From: Pseudomonadota bacterium | GTDB taxonomy: Bacteria; Pseudomonadota; Gammaproteobacteria; Burkholderiales; Burkholderiaceae_C | Assembly (NCBI GenBank): GCA_021808445.1 | Contig: JAKBBP010000026.1 | Coordinates: forward strand, 1 to 39,814 | Length of the DNA stretch: 39,814 nucleotides | Direction: 5' to 3' | Shown: piece after piece, positions 1 through 9,079 of the stretch | Layout: each line of letters starts with the position of its first letter | Position numbering within the stretch: position 1 is the stretch's first letter | Translations under genes and position numbers: made by a program | The notes under the pieces: generated by a model | Seen by the model: only the letters and a program-made list of their open reading frames with translations | Told to the model about the DNA's origin: nothing | Databases searched by the model: none

Positions 1-371
1 GCACCGGCCGCCGCAAGAGTTCGGTGGCGCGCGTGTTCATCAAGAAGGGCAGCGGCAACATCACGGTCAACGGCCGTGCGCTGCAGGAGTACTTCGGGCG
101 CCAGACCTCCATCATGGTGGTCAAGCAGCCCCTGGTGCTGACCGAGAGCGAAGCCCTGTTCGACATCAAGGTCAATGTGCGCGGTGGCGGCGAATCCGGC
201 CAGGCCGGCGCGGTGCGTCACGGCATCACCCGTGCGCTGATCGACTTCGACGCCGCGCTCAAGCCGGCGCTGTCGAACGCCGGCTTCGTGACCCGCGATG
301 CTCGCGAAGTCGAGCGCAAGAAGGTCGGCCTGCACGGCGCCCGCCGTCGCAAGCAGTTCTCCAAGCGCTGA
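1..371 (+). CDS. rpsI: 30S ribosomal protein S9, 5' end outside window
   Basis: This is the C-terminal part of ribosomal protein S9, which sits in the head of the small subunit and reaches the P-site tRNA with its C-terminal tail. The reading frame is open from position 3 and begins inside the [10 protein letters not shown] motif near the S9 N-terminus, so only about ten residues are missing. The family core is clear ([35 protein letters not shown]), and the protein ends in the lysine/arginine tail KQFSKR typical of S9. rplM, the usual upstream partner, should lie just outside the window. A strong intrinsic terminator follows the stop codon. Confidence 0.97.
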   Translation, partial: TGRRKSSVARVFIKKGSGNITVNGRALQEYFGRQTSIMVVKQPLVLTESEALFDIKVNVRGGGESGQAGAVRHGITRALIDFDAALKPALSNAGFVTRDAREVERKKVGLHGARRRKQFSKR

Positions 372-413
372 CGGGTGGGCGGGGCCTGGCTCCCGCCACG
401 CACCCCGGCCAAG

Positions 414-444
414 ACCCGTTCCCCCTGGGGAACGGGTTTTTTTT
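414..444 (+). terminator. Intrinsic terminator of the rpsI operon
   Basis: ACCCGTTCCCC (414-424) is complementary to GGGGAACGGGT (427-437), giving a stem of about 10 bp with a tiny loop, followed by a run of eight T (437-444). It lies 43 bp after the rpsI stop codon and is the best-formed plus-strand terminator near the left edge. Confidence 0.9.
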
Positions 445-618
445 CGTGCTGCCCTGCGCTGGCTGCAGCGCTTGCGCAGAGCTCCCGGTGCCCGCCTGGG
501 CTCGTTCACCAGCCTGCCAAGGGTTTGCGCGAAGCGCCCCGGGCCCTAAGATGGGCCCTGCTCAACCATCACCGGCCGCTGCCCCAGAGCTGCGGCCGCC
601 TGTGCGAGGGGGAAATGC

Positions 619-1143
619 ATGGGAATGTTCGCGTGGCTGCGCAGGCACGTGCAGGGGGTCCCTGGCGCGCCCGACCCCGGGCTGGACGCCGACAGCGCCT
701 ACGCCGAAGCCGGCCCTCAGACCCGCTTCGGCATGCGTCCCGGGGCCACGGTATCAGGACTGGATTTCTACCAGGCCATCGACTTCCAGCGTCGCTGGAA
801 GCTGCGCCTGGGCGCCTATGTGCGTGGGGAAGCCCGCGCGCGTCAACCCTGGCGCGACATCGCGCGCGATGACCGCTGCGAACTGGGGCGCTGGCTGCAA
901 CAGGCTGGTGCGTTGCAGGGGCGCAACGCCGTATTGGTGCAGAGGCTGCGCGAACAGCACTCGCTGCTGCACCGCAGCGCCGCGGACATCGTGCGCCTGG
1001 CCGATGCCGGGCAGCGCGAAGCGGCGCTGCAGGCCTTGCGCCACGGAGACTTCGCCCATGCCTCCCATGCCACGGTGGCAACCTTGAGCGAGCTGTTCAT
1101 CGCGCTCAACGCGAGCGCCGGCGACGCGAGCGGGCCGCACTGA
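619..1143 (+). CDS. CZB-domain (chemoreceptor zinc-binding) small cytoplasmic protein
   Basis: A 174-residue protein without signal peptide or membrane segment. Residues about 50-165 match the CZB fold: W60-K61, then D-R-C87-ELGRW, then H114-x3-H118. CZB domains bind zinc through one Cys and three His and act as zinc or redox sensors attached to chemoreceptors or diguanylate cyclases; here the domain stands alone. The first conserved His of the HxxWK motif is Gln57 (codon CAG), so one ligand is missing. Residues 15-45 form a Pro/Gly-rich linker. The ATG at 619 follows a GA-G5-A Shine-Dalgarno stretch at 606-613. A second ATG at 625 is in frame. No chemotaxis or cyclase gene is adjacent. Family assignment is good; the role is unknown. 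Confidence 0.75.
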   Translation: MGMFAWLRRHVQGVPGAPDPGLDADSAYAEAGPQTRFGMRPGATVSGLDFYQAIDFQRRWKLRLGAYVRGEARARQPWRDIARDDRCELGRWLQQAGALQGRNAVLVQRLREQHSLLHRSAADIVRLADAGQREAALQALRHGDFAHASHATVATLSELFIALNASAGDASGPH

Positions 1144-1267
1144 GGCCGCACGGAGACCGCACGGAGGCCGCGCCGAGCGCGCGAGGCCGCGCCCGCGCCG
1201 CTACCATTTCCCTTTCGGCGGCCGGGCATCCCGGGCTGGAGCCGGACATTCACGAGGACAACAGCTC

Positions 1268-2323
1268 ATGGGCGCAGTGAAGGTCGGAATCGTCGGTGGC
1301 ACCGGGTATACCGGGGTGGAGCTGCTGCGCCTGTTGCTGGCGCACCCCGACGTGGAACTGCGTGCCATCACCTCCCGCAAGGAAGCCGGGCTCGCGGTCA
1401 GCGACCTGTACAGCAACCTGCGCGGCCACACCGACCTGCGCTTCAGCACGCCCGACGACGCAGCGCTGCGTGCATGCGATGTGGTGTTCTTCGCCACGCC
1501 CCATGGCGTGGCCATGCAGCAGGCGCGGGATCTGCTCGCAGCCGGCGTGCGCATCATCGACCTGGCCGCCGATTTCCGCCTGCGGGATACGGCCATGTTC
1601 GAGCGCTGGTACGGCATGCCCCACGCCTGCCCCGACATCCTGCGCGAGGCGGCCTATGGTCTGCCGGAGCTCAACCGCGAGGCCATCCGCGGCGCCCGCG
1701 TGGTGGGCAACCCGGGCTGCTACCCGACCACCGTGCAGATCGGCTTCGCGCCGCTGCTGCGGCGCGGCCTGGTCGACCCCGGGCATCTGATCGCCTCCTG
1801 CGCCTCGGGCGTCTCGGGCGCCGGACGCAAGGCCGAGGTGGGCTATCTCTTCGCCGAGGACTCGGACAATTTCAAGGCCTACGGGGTCAAGGGCCACCGC
1901 CATGGCCCCGAGATCGAGCAGGAACTGCGTCGTCTGGCCGGAATGCCCGATGCCGAGGGGTCGTTGCGCTGCCTGTTCCTGCCCCACCTGGTTCCGATGA
2001 TCCGTGGCATGCACAGCAGCCTGTTCGCCCGCCTGAACGAGGCCGGCCAGGCTGCCGACCTGCAGGCCCTGTACGAGGATTTCTACGCCGCCGAGCCCTT
2101 CGTGGACGTCATGCCCCCGGGCAGCGCCCCGGAGACCCGCAGCGTGCGTGGGGCCAACCTGCTGCGCGTAGCCGTGCACCGCCCGCAACCGGACACGGTG
2201 GCCGTGCTGGTCGTGCAGGACAACCTCACCAAGGGCGCCTCCGGGCAGGCGGTGCAGAACATGAACCTGATGCTCGGGCTGCCCGAGACGGCGGGATTGC
2301 GCGGCATCGCGCTGATGCCCTGA
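1268..2323 (+). CDS. argC: N-acetyl-gamma-glutamyl-phosphate reductase
   Basis: ArgC catalyses the NADPH-dependent reduction of N-acetylglutamyl 5-phosphate to the semialdehyde, the third step of arginine synthesis, in the cytosol. At 351 residues it is the normal long form. The N-terminal Rossmann fold starts with [15 protein letters not shown]. The catalytic Cys is C151 in GNPGCYPTT, and the conserved GVSGAGRKA follows. The GHRH-like element is seen as [11 protein letters not shown] and the C-terminal region as [15 protein letters not shown]. The ATG at 1268 has GAGGA about 10 nt upstream. Its place between rpsI and erpA is the usual Burkholderiales arrangement. Confidence 0.97.
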   Translation: MGAVKVGIVGGTGYTGVELLRLLLAHPDVELRAITSRKEAGLAVSDLYSNLRGHTDLRFSTPDDAALRACDVVFFATPHGVAMQQARDLLAAGVRIIDLAADFRLRDTAMFERWYGMPHACPDILREAAYGLPELNREAIRGARVVGNPGCYPTTVQIGFAPLLRRGLVDPGHLIASCASGVSGAGRKAEVGYLFAEDSDNFKAYGVKGHRHGPEIEQELRRLAGMPDAEGSLRCLFLPHLVPMIRGMHSSLFARLNEAGQAADLQALYEDFYAAEPFVDVMPPGSAPETRSVRGANLLRVAVHRPQPDTVAVLVVQDNLTKGASGQAVQNMNLMLGLPETAGLRGIALMP

Positions 2324-2391
2324 TGCGCCCGGACGGCAAAGCCCCTTCTCATAGCGTGGATGTCCGCCCGGCAAACGTCGGGCCGACGACC

Positions 2392-2415
2392 TAAAATAGG
2401 CAGCTCAACAGGAGA
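2392..2415 (+). promoter_or_regulatory. Possible erpA -10 box and ribosome binding site
   Basis: TAAAAT at 2392-2397 is a good match to a sigma-70 -10 element in an otherwise GC-rich gap between argC and erpA. No convincing -35 box lies 16-18 bp upstream. AGGAGA (2410-2415) precedes the ATG at 2422 by six bases and fixes the erpA start. Confidence 0.4.
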
Positions 2416-2421
2416 AGTTCC

Positions 2422-2790
2422 ATGAGCGCAGTGTTCCAGGATGCCCAGGCCGCCCCGGCGCCCGAGCCGCTTTTGTTCACCGAAAGCGCCGCGGCGAAGG
2501 TGAAGGAGCTGATCGACGAGGAAGGCAACGCGGCGCTGAAACTGCGCGTGTTCGTGCAGGGTGGCGGGTGCTCCGGCTTCCAGTACGGTTTCACCTTCGA
2601 CGAAGCGGTGAACGACGACGACACCCAGATGGTCAAGGGCGGGGTGACCCTGCTGATCGACGCCATGAGCCTGCAATACCTGGTCGGCGCGGAGATCGAC
2701 TACAAGGAAGGCCTGGATGGCGCCCAGTTCGTGATCAAGAACCCCAACGCCACCACCACCTGCGGTTGCGGCTCGTCGTTCTCGACCTGA
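2422..2790 (+). CDS. erpA: Iron-sulfur cluster insertion protein (A-type carrier)
   Basis: ErpA is an A-type carrier that receives Fe-S clusters from the Isc scaffold and hands them to apoproteins such as IspG/IspH. The protein has 122 residues and shows the three cluster-binding cysteines: one in [11 protein letters not shown] and two in [10 protein letters not shown] at the C-terminus. An N-terminal extension of about 15 residues rich in Ala/Pro precedes the [14 protein letters not shown] start of the domain. The ATG at 2422 follows an AGGAGA ribosome binding site. The gene ends 42 bp before a rho-independent terminator. Confidence 0.95.
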   Translation: MSAVFQDAQAAPAPEPLLFTESAAAKVKELIDEEGNAALKLRVFVQGGGCSGFQYGFTFDEAVNDDDTQMVKGGVTLLIDAMSLQYLVGAEIDYKEGLDGAQFVIKNPNATTTCGCGSSFST

Positions 2791-2832
2791 ACCCCTGAAC
2801 CCCGGCCCCCTCGCGGGCGCCTGCACGGACCC

Positions 2833-2858
2833 TGGCCGCTGCTGCAAGCGGCCATTTT
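2833..2858 (+). terminator. Intrinsic terminator after erpA
   Basis: TGGCCGCT (2833-2840), a 6-nt loop GCTGCA, and AGCGGCCA (2847-2854) form a perfect 8-bp stem followed by TTTT. It sits between erpA and the convergent gene anmK. The U-tract is short, so efficiency is uncertain. Confidence 0.7.
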
Positions 2859-2876
2859 CATGGGCCACGCCGGGGC

Positions 2877-4016
2877 TCAGGCGGGATAGACCGCGCCCAG
2901 CACCCTCGGGCCCCGCGCGCCCGTCACGGCTGGCAAATTTCCCGGCAGGCCGTCGAGGGTGCGCGCGGCCAGCCAGGCGAAAGCCGCTGCCTCGACCTGC
3001 TGGGGCTCCAGCCCGCGTGAACGGGTGTCGAGCAGCTCGCAGCCCGGCAGCAGCTCCCGCAGATGCCGCAGCACATCCCGATTGCCGGCGCCGCCCCCGC
3101 ATACCAGCAATTCCCCGGCGCCCGGCATGTGGCGTCGCAGTTCGGCGGCCACGCTGGCAGCCACCATGCGCGCCAGCGTGGCCTGCACGTCGCGCGCCGC
3201 GGCCGCCTCGAAGCCCTGCAGGCGACATTCCAGCCATCCGGCATCGAAGGTATCCCGCCCGGTGCTCTTGGGCGGAGCCAGGCGGAAATAGTCATCGTCC
3301 AGCAGGCGTTCGAGCAGCCGGGGCAGGACCTCGCCCCCCGCGCCCCAGGCGCCGCCGGCGTCGAAATCCTGCCCCAGGTGACGTTGCGCCCACAGGTCGA
3401 GCAGGGCATTGCCGGGGCCGCTGTCGAAGCCCAGCACCCTCCCGTCGGCGTACAGCAGGCTGAGGTTGGCGATTCCGCCCAGGTTGAGCACTGCCAGGTC
3501 GACTCCGTCGCGCCCGAACACCGCGCGGTGAAAGGCCGGGACCAAGGGCGCGCCCTGCCCGCCGGCGGCGAGGTCGCGGCTGCGGAAATCGGCCACCACC
3601 GTGATGCCGCACAGCTCGGCCAGCCAGGCCGGCGCGCCCAGTTGCAGCGTGTAGCCGAGCTCGGGACGGTGCCGTACGGTCTGTCCGTGGGCGCCCACCG
3701 CCCTCAGGTCCGCGGCGCCGACCCCGGCCGCGCGCAGCAGTTCATCCAGCGCCCGGGCATACAGCCGGCTCAGCTCGATGCCTGCCAGCTGCGCCCTGTG
3801 CAACTCGTCGGAGGAGGCCTGGTGCAGGGCGGCGAATTCGGCACGCAGCGCCGGCGGCATGGGAATCTGCACATGGCCCAGCACCCGCATGGCAGCGGAC
3901 GAGGCCGAGGCCGAACCCGCTGCCTCATCCGGGGAACCGAGTTCCAGGAGCACGGCGTCCACGCCGTCCAGCGAGGTCCCGGACATGAGTCCGGCGAACA
4001 GCCTGGCCGCCGCCAT
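2877..4016 (-). CDS. anmK: Anhydro-N-acetylmuramic acid kinase
   Basis: AnmK hydrolyses the anhydro ring and phosphorylates 1,6-anhydro-MurNAc to MurNAc 6-phosphate in peptidoglycan recycling. The 379-residue product begins MAAARLFAGLMSGTSLDGVD, the phosphate-binding signature of the family. GAHGQTVRHRP, LNLGGIANLS, GFDSGPGNALLD and the late LVCGGGAGN block follow in the usual order. The gene lies 21 bp downstream of the M23 gene on the same strand, so the two are probably co-transcribed; both concern cell-wall turnover. The start at 4016 gives the normal N-terminus. Confidence 0.95.
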   Translation of the reverse strand: MAAARLFAGLMSGTSLDGVDAVLLELGSPDEAAGSASASSAAMRVLGHVQIPMPPALRAEFAALHQASSDELHRAQLAGIELSRLYARALDELLRAAGVGAADLRAVGAHGQTVRHRPELGYTLQLGAPAWLAELCGITVVADFRSRDLAAGGQGAPLVPAFHRAVFGRDGVDLAVLNLGGIANLSLLYADGRVLGFDSGPGNALLDLWAQRHLGQDFDAGGAWGAGGEVLPRLLERLLDDDYFRLAPPKSTGRDTFDAGWLECRLQGFEAAAARDVQATLARMVAASVAAELRRHMPGAGELLVCGGGAGNRDVLRHLRELLPGCELLDTRSRGLEPQQVEAAAFAWLAARTLDGLPGNLPAVTGARGPRVLGAVYPA

Positions 4017-4037
4017 CGGGCGATGCCGCGGCCCCGC

Positions 4038-5459
4038 TCAGCCGCGGGGCGCCGGCCGGCCGGTCTGCGCCAGCTCCCGGCGCTGGGGCAGCAGCGCCAG
4101 CAGGCGGGTTCGCGGCGCGGTGCTGGCGAGGAAGCTGGCGCGCAAGGCTTCGGGCAGGTGGGTGCCCTTGGGGGTGTAGTGGGCGATGTCCAGCGGGTTC
4201 ACCGGGGTGCCGTGCACGAAGAACTGGAAGTACAGGTGCGGCCCGGTGGACCAGCCGGTGTTGCCCGATAGCGCCACCACCTCGCCCTGCTTGACCTGCT
4301 CGCCCACGTGCACCTCGAAACGACTCAGGTGGGAATAGATGGTCGCGAAGCCGCCAGGATGCTCCACCTTCACGTACTTGCCATAGCCGGTGCCCCAGCC
4401 CGCGTAGACCACGCGGCCGTCGGCGATGGTGCGCACCGGAGTGCCCACCGGAATGGCCAGGTCGATGCCCTTGTGGAACTCAGGCTTGTGAAAGATCGGG
4501 CTGATGCGCCAGCCGTAGCCGGAGGTCAGGCGGTCGTAGGGCAAGGGCGACAACAGGAAGGCCCGCGACAGGCTGCTGCCATCGGGCGCGTAATAGGCCG
4601 CTGCCTGCGGGTGCCCGCTGGGGTCGAACCATACGGCGCTGTGATCCTGTCCGTTGACCGAAACCTGCGCCGCCAGAATGCGCCCCACGCGCACCACGCG
4701 GTCGCCGGCGGTGTATACGCGCCAGGCCACCGTGAAATGGTCGCCCGGGCGCAGGTCCCTGCGAAAATCGACCTCCCCGCCAAACAGGCCCACCAGCTGG
4801 GACGCCACCTCGTCGGGCACGCCTGCCGCATCGGCGGCGCCGAACAGCGAGGAATGCACCACCGCGCTGGCCACGCGGGTCTGCGGCTGCGCCTGCTCGA
4901 GGCGCAGCTGGTCCTCGAAACCCCCGCCCGCTCGCGCGCGGATGCTCAGCTCGCGCCAGGCGGCCTGGTCCGGCTGGCCACCGGCGGGCGACTCGCGAAG
5001 CGTCGGGCCCGGCAAGGCGGCCTGCAGGGACTTCATCGTGCCCAGCGAATCCACCTCGGCGCTGACCATGGTGCCGCGATGGCGCAGCAGCTCCTGCAGC
5101 TTCGGGTCGCGAGCCAGCACGCGCAGCTGCGCGGGGTCGGTGACCTGCAGGCGGCGCAACAGCGAAGCCACCGAGTCGGCACCCTCGACATAGGCGGTCG
5201 TATAGAGCATGCGCGGCGCGTTTTCCAGCGCCTGGACCTGCGGCGACAAATCGATCTGCACCGCCTGCTGCACGAGGCTGGGGGCCGGAAGCTGGGGCTG
5301 CGGGCCGTATTCGACCAGGGCGAAGGCGCTGACGCTGCTCAGCAGCAACACGCCCCCCACGCCGCCAGCCACGCGGCCGGGGTGCTTCTCCACGGACTCT
5401 CGCACGCGGGCGAGCACCTGGCGCAAGCGAGAGGAGGTCTGGATCAAGAACGACGACAT
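4038..5459 (-). CDS. M23 (LytM-type) peptidase-like envelope protein with an altered zinc site
   Basis: A 473-residue membrane-anchored protein with a C-terminal M23 domain (about 320-440). Members such as MepM cut peptidoglycan cross-links. I chose the ATG at 5459 (MSSFLIQ) because AGGAG lies just upstream; a longer frame to 5552 has no such support. Residues about 22-42 form a single signal-anchor helix, followed by an OapA/MepM-like N-terminal region (SVASLLRRL). In the peptidase domain, H329-x3-D333 and H377 are present, but the HxH motif reads H408-L-Y410: the second His, a canonical zinc ligand, is Tyr. The family is certain, but activity is doubtful; it may be a degenerate LytM regulator. 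It precedes anmK. Confidence 0.85.
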   Translation of the reverse strand: MSSFLIQTSSRLRQVLARVRESVEKHPGRVAGGVGGVLLLSSVSAFALVEYGPQPQLPAPSLVQQAVQIDLSPQVQALENAPRMLYTTAYVEGADSVASLLRRLQVTDPAQLRVLARDPKLQELLRHRGTMVSAEVDSLGTMKSLQAALPGPTLRESPAGGQPDQAAWRELSIRARAGGGFEDQLRLEQAQPQTRVASAVVHSSLFGAADAAGVPDEVASQLVGLFGGEVDFRRDLRPGDHFTVAWRVYTAGDRVVRVGRILAAQVSVNGQDHSAVWFDPSGHPQAAAYYAPDGSSLSRAFLLSPLPYDRLTSGYGWRISPIFHKPEFHKGIDLAIPVGTPVRTIADGRVVYAGWGTGYGKYVKVEHPGGFATIYSHLSRFEVHVGEQVKQGEVVALSGNTGWSTGPHLYFQFFVHGTPVNPLDIAHYTPKGTHLPEALRASFLASTAPRTRLLALLPQRRELAQTGRPAPRG

Positions 5460-5719
5460 GCGCACTCCTGCCATTGCGAGTCGTAAACAAAAACCGTCCG
5501 GGCTCGGCGGCGCCTTGCAGGGTCTGCGCAGCGTGGCCGCGGCCGGGTCCAATACACTTCATGCGGCGCGTGGGGTCGGCCAGGAGCCTTCCGCCTTCGG
5601 CGCGGGGTCGCGATGGACCCGCCCGGCGGGCCGGCGATCCCAGGGATGCAGCCGTGCCCGAAACGCGCAAGGCGCCGAGTGTACCAGCCCGGGCATGGCC
5701 CAAATGTCAAAAAATCCAT

Positions 5720-6979
5720 ATGTCCACTACGTCCAGCCCTGAATCCCGAAGCCACGACCCCGATCGGCTGTCCGATGCGATTCGCCACGCCCTCGCCGTG
5801 ACCCGCCGCGGATGTGCCGAACTGCTGGTGGAAAGCGACTGGATCGTGAAGCTGGAGCGAAGCCAGGCCTCCGGAAAGCCCCTGCGCATCAAACTGGGGC
5901 TCGACCCCACCGCGCCGGACATCCACCTGGGACACACGGTGGTGCTGAACAAGCTGCGCCAGTTGCAGGATCTGGGCCACACGGTGATTTTTCTCATCGG
6001 GGATTTCACCTCCCGCATCGGCGACCCCTCGGGGCGCAACACCACGCGCCCGCCCCTGACCATCGAGCAGATCCAGGCCAACGCGCAGACCTACTACGCG
6101 CAGGCCAGCCTGGTGCTCGATCCGCAGCGCACGGAAATTCGTTACAACTCCGAATGGAGCGAGGCCCTGGGCGCCGATGGCATGATCCGGCTGGCCGCGC
6201 GCTACACCCTGGCACGCCTGCTCGAGCGCGAGGATTTCACCCAGCGCTTCCGTGCGGGGATTCCCATCGCCATGCATGAATTGCTCTACCCGCTGATGCA
6301 GGGCTACGACTCGGTGGCGCTGCATAGCGACCTGGAACTCGGCGGCACCGACCAGAAGTTCAACCTCCTGGTCGGACGCGACCTGCAGAAGGAGTACGGC
6401 CAGGAGCCGCAGTGCATCCTCACCATGCCCCTGCTCGAAGGCCTGGACGGCGTGGACAAGATGTCCAAGTCCAAGGGCAACTACATCGGCATCCAGGAGG
6501 CGCCGGCAAGCATGTACGCCAAGTTGCTGTCGATCAACGACACGCTGATGTGGCGCTATTTCGAACTGCTCTCCTTCCGTCCGCTGGAGGAGATCGCACG
6601 GCTGCGTGCCGAAGTGGAGTCCGGACGCAACCCGAAGGACGCCAAGGTGCTGCTCGCGCGCGAGCTCGTCACGCGCTTCCACGATTCGGCTGCCGCCGAC
6701 GCGGCCCAGGCCGATTTCGAATTGCGCGCGCGCGGCGGCGTGCCCGAGGACATCGCCGAGCTGCAATTGAGCCTGCCCGAAGGCGGGCTGGGGCTGCCGG
6801 CCGCGCTCAAGCAGGCAGGGCTGGTGCCCTCCACCGCCGAGGCGCTGCGCATGCTGGAGCAGCGCGGCGTGCGCGTGGACGGTGGTGTGGTGGAGGACCG
6901 CAACCTGCGCCTGCAGGCCGGCACCTACGTGCTGCAGGTCGGCAAGCGCAAGTTCGCTCGCGTGGTACTCGGTCGTTGA
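5720..6979 (+). CDS. tyrS: Tyrosyl-tRNA synthetase
   Basis: TyrRS charges tRNA-Tyr with tyrosine in the cytosol. The class I signatures are HLGH (the HIGH box, in [11 protein letters not shown]) and KMSKS (K247). The C-terminal S4-like RNA-binding domain covers about 350-419 ([10 protein letters not shown] to [14 protein letters not shown]). The ATG at 5720 (MSTTSSPES) gives 419 residues, normal for this type. The frame stays open upstream to 5474 but that part is not conserved in character. No good Shine-Dalgarno precedes 5720. It is divergent from the M23 gene, with 260 bp between starts, and bioA begins a few bases after its stop codon. Confidence 0.95.
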   Translation: MSTTSSPESRSHDPDRLSDAIRHALAVTRRGCAELLVESDWIVKLERSQASGKPLRIKLGLDPTAPDIHLGHTVVLNKLRQLQDLGHTVIFLIGDFTSRIGDPSGRNTTRPPLTIEQIQANAQTYYAQASLVLDPQRTEIRYNSEWSEALGADGMIRLAARYTLARLLEREDFTQRFRAGIPIAMHELLYPLMQGYDSVALHSDLELGGTDQKFNLLVGRDLQKEYGQEPQCILTMPLLEGLDGVDKMSKSKGNYIGIQEAPASMYAKLLSINDTLMWRYFELLSFRPLEEIARLRAEVESGRNPKDAKVLLARELVTRFHDSAAADAAQADFELRARGGVPEDIAELQLSLPEGGLGLPAALKQAGLVPSTAEALRMLEQRGVRVDGGVVEDRNLRLQAGTYVLQVGKRKFARVVLGR

Positions 6980-6986
6980 ACGCCCC

Positions 6987-8348
6987 TTGAATCCGCAAGC
7001 CCCGAACTCCCCCGACCTGGCCGCGCGCAGCCTGCGCAGCGTGTGGCATCCCTGCACGCAGATGAAGCGCCACGAGACCGCGCCGCCCCGCGTGATCGTC
7101 CGCGGCGAAGGGCCCTGGCTGGTCGACGCGCAGGGCCGGCGACTGCTCGACGCCATCAGCTCCTGGTGGGTCAATCTGTTCGGGCACGCTCAGCCCCACA
7201 TCCAGGCCGCCATCGCCGCGCAGATGCAGCGCGTGGAACATGTGATGCTGGCCGGACTCACCCACGAAGCCGTGGTTCGCCTCTCCGAGCGCCTGGCGGC
7301 GCGCACCGGTCTGGGACACGCCCAATACGCCAGCGACGGGGCATGCGCCAACGAAATCGCCCTCAAGCTCAGCGCGCATTACTGGCGCAACCTGGGACGC
7401 CCGGAGAAAAACCGCTTCGTCTCGCTTGGGGGCAGCTACCACGGCGAGACCGCCGGCGCCCTCGGCGTGACGGACGTGGAGCTGTTCCGCTCCAGCTATG
7501 CGCCACTGCTGCGCATCGCGGCCACCGTGCCAGCGCCGCCATTGCGCGGCCTGCAGGATGCAGACGCGGTGCAGGCCGAGGTGGAGCGTGCCTGCGCCGC
7601 GCTGGACGCCTGGCTGCAGCGGGAAGCCGCGCATACGGCGGCACTCATCGTCGAGCCGCTGGTGCAATGCGCGGCAGGTTTCGTGTTCCACCCCGCGAGC
7701 TACCTGGCGCGCGTGCGCGAGCTTTGCACCCGCCACGAGGTTCACCTGGTCGCCGACGAGATCGCCGTCGGCATGGGGCGCACAGGCACCTTCACCGCTT
7801 GCGAGCAGGCCGGCGTGCGCCCGGATCTGCTGTGCCTGGGCAAGGGGTTGACCGGCGGCTTCCTTCCGCTTTCCGCAGTGTTGTGCACCGAGGCCATCTA
7901 CGAAGCCTTCTACGACGACGAGGTTGCGCGCGGCTTCCTGCACTCGCACTCCTACACCGGCAATCCGCTGGCCTGCGCGGCCGCGCTGGCCACGCTGGAT
8001 CTGCTGGACGACGCGCGCCTGGCCGCGAACACCGCGCTGGCCTCGCGCCTCGATGCATGCTTCGAGCCCTTGTACCGTCATCCTCGCCTGCGTCATGGCC
8101 GGCGCATCGGCATGATCTGGGCCTGGGACGTGCAGGACGCGCCCGCGGACTTCGCACGCCGCTTCGCACTCGAGGCCCTTGAACGCGGCGCACTGCTGCG
8201 ACCCATCGGATCCACGCTGTATTTCATGCCGCCCTACGTGATCGACGAGGCCGCGGGCGAACACCTGCTGCAGGCCACGCTGGGCGCGTTGCGGGCCACC
8301 TTGCAGGATGATGGCCGGGACGGGCCCGCCGAGCAGGCGCTGGCCTGA
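6987..8348 (+). CDS. bioA: Adenosylmethionine-8-amino-7-oxononanoate aminotransferase
   Basis: BioA converts KAPA to DAPA with S-adenosylmethionine as amino donor, a PLP step of biotin synthesis. The conserved N-terminus [13 protein letters not shown], the WW of [10 protein letters not shown], the [11 protein letters not shown] motif and the PLP lysine in CLGKGLTGG are all present. No ATG or GTG lies in frame upstream of the conserved SVWHPCTQ block except far inside tyrS. The in-frame TTG at 6987, 7 bp after the tyrS stop, is the best start and gives 453 residues; its ribosome binding site is poor, so translation probably couples to tyrS. The stop codon lies in a 17-bp tandem duplication. 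Confidence 0.93.
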   Translation: MNPQAPNSPDLAARSLRSVWHPCTQMKRHETAPPRVIVRGEGPWLVDAQGRRLLDAISSWWVNLFGHAQPHIQAAIAAQMQRVEHVMLAGLTHEAVVRLSERLAARTGLGHAQYASDGACANEIALKLSAHYWRNLGRPEKNRFVSLGGSYHGETAGALGVTDVELFRSSYAPLLRIAATVPAPPLRGLQDADAVQAEVERACAALDAWLQREAAHTAALIVEPLVQCAAGFVFHPASYLARVRELCTRHEVHLVADEIAVGMGRTGTFTACEQAGVRPDLLCLGKGLTGGFLPLSAVLCTEAIYEAFYDDEVARGFLHSHSYTGNPLACAAALATLDLLDDARLAANTALASRLDACFEPLYRHPRLRHGRRIGMIWAWDVQDAPADFARRFALEALERGALLRPIGSTLYFMPPYVIDEAAGEHLLQATLGALRATLQDDGRDGPAEQALA

Positions 8349-8376
8349 GTCACCGTACCGCCTGAGTCACCGTACC
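8343..8376 (+). repeat. 17-bp perfect tandem duplication over the bioA stop codon
   Basis: GCCTGAGTCACCGTACC occurs twice head to tail (8343-8359 and 8360-8376). The first copy carries the bioA TGA (8346-8348). This looks like a recent slippage duplication in the bioA-bioD gap; it adds a spare TGA but no obvious regulatory element. Confidence 0.9.
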
Positions 8377-8404
8377 CTTTCCACCTCGATCCCGACAGGC
8401 CGCG

Positions 8405-9079
8405 ATGACCCGAAACCTCTGCCCTGCCTGGCTGGTAGCCGGCACCGACACCGAGATCGGCAAGACCCTGGCCGCCTGCGCATTGCTGCACCTGCTGCGC
8501 GAACGACATGCCCGGGTGGTCGGTGCCAAGCCCGTGTCGGCCGGGGCCGGCAGCGGGGGAGTCAACGAGGACGTGGCCCGGCTGCGAGCCGCCAGCACCC
8601 TGGCCGTGCCCCCCGAGCTGGACAACCCCTACGCGCTGGAGCATCCCATCTCCCCGCACGCCGCGGCGCGCCGCGCCGGTACGCGCATCGACCTGAGGCG
8701 CATCGCCGAGTCGGTACGCAGCCTGCGCGAACAGGCCGACGCGGTGGTGGTCGAAGGGGTCGGAGGACTGCTCGTGCCCCTGTCGACCCAGGAAGACGGC
8801 GGCGACCTGGCACGCTTGCTGCGCCTGCCGGTGATCCTGGTGGTCGGGCTGCGCCTGGGTTGCCTCAACCATGCCCTGCTCACCCAGGAGGCCATCGCCG
8901 CGCGCGGCCTGCCGCTGGCAGGATGGATTGCCAATCGCATCGATCCGGGCATGCTGGCCCCGGAGGACAACATCGAGCTGCTGCGGGCACGCCTGCGGGC
9001 CCCCTGCCTGGGCGTCATCGAGCACCTGCCGCGTCCCGACCCCGCGGTGGCCGCGCGCCAACTCCTGTGGTCCCCATGA
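8405..9079 (+). CDS. bioD: Dethiobiotin synthetase
   Basis: BioD closes the ureido ring of dethiobiotin from DAPA, CO2 and ATP. The 224-residue product has the P-loop GTDTEIGKT near the N-terminus, the KPVSAG motif that binds DAPA, and the [10 protein letters not shown] loop. The ATG at 8405 lies 56 bp after the bioA stop. Its TGA overlaps the ATG of bioF (ATGA at 9076-9079), which implies translational coupling. The family average is about 225-240 residues, so this is full length. Confidence 0.95.
   Translation: MTRNLCPAWLVAGTDTEIGKTLAACALLHLLRERHARVVGAKPVSAGAGSGGVNEDVARLRAASTLAVPPELDNPYALEHPISPHAAARRAGTRIDLRRIAESVRSLREQADAVVVEGVGGLLVPLSTQEDGGDLARLLRLPVILVVGLRLGCLNHALLTQEAIAARGLPLAGWIANRIDPGMLAPEDNIELLRARLRAPCLGVIEHLPRPDPAVAARQLLWSP

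Noticed and set aside
5678..5710. TTGACA and TACACT on the minus strand as a promoter for the M23 gene.
   Set aside because: The spacer is 21 bp, too long for a standard sigma-70 promoter.
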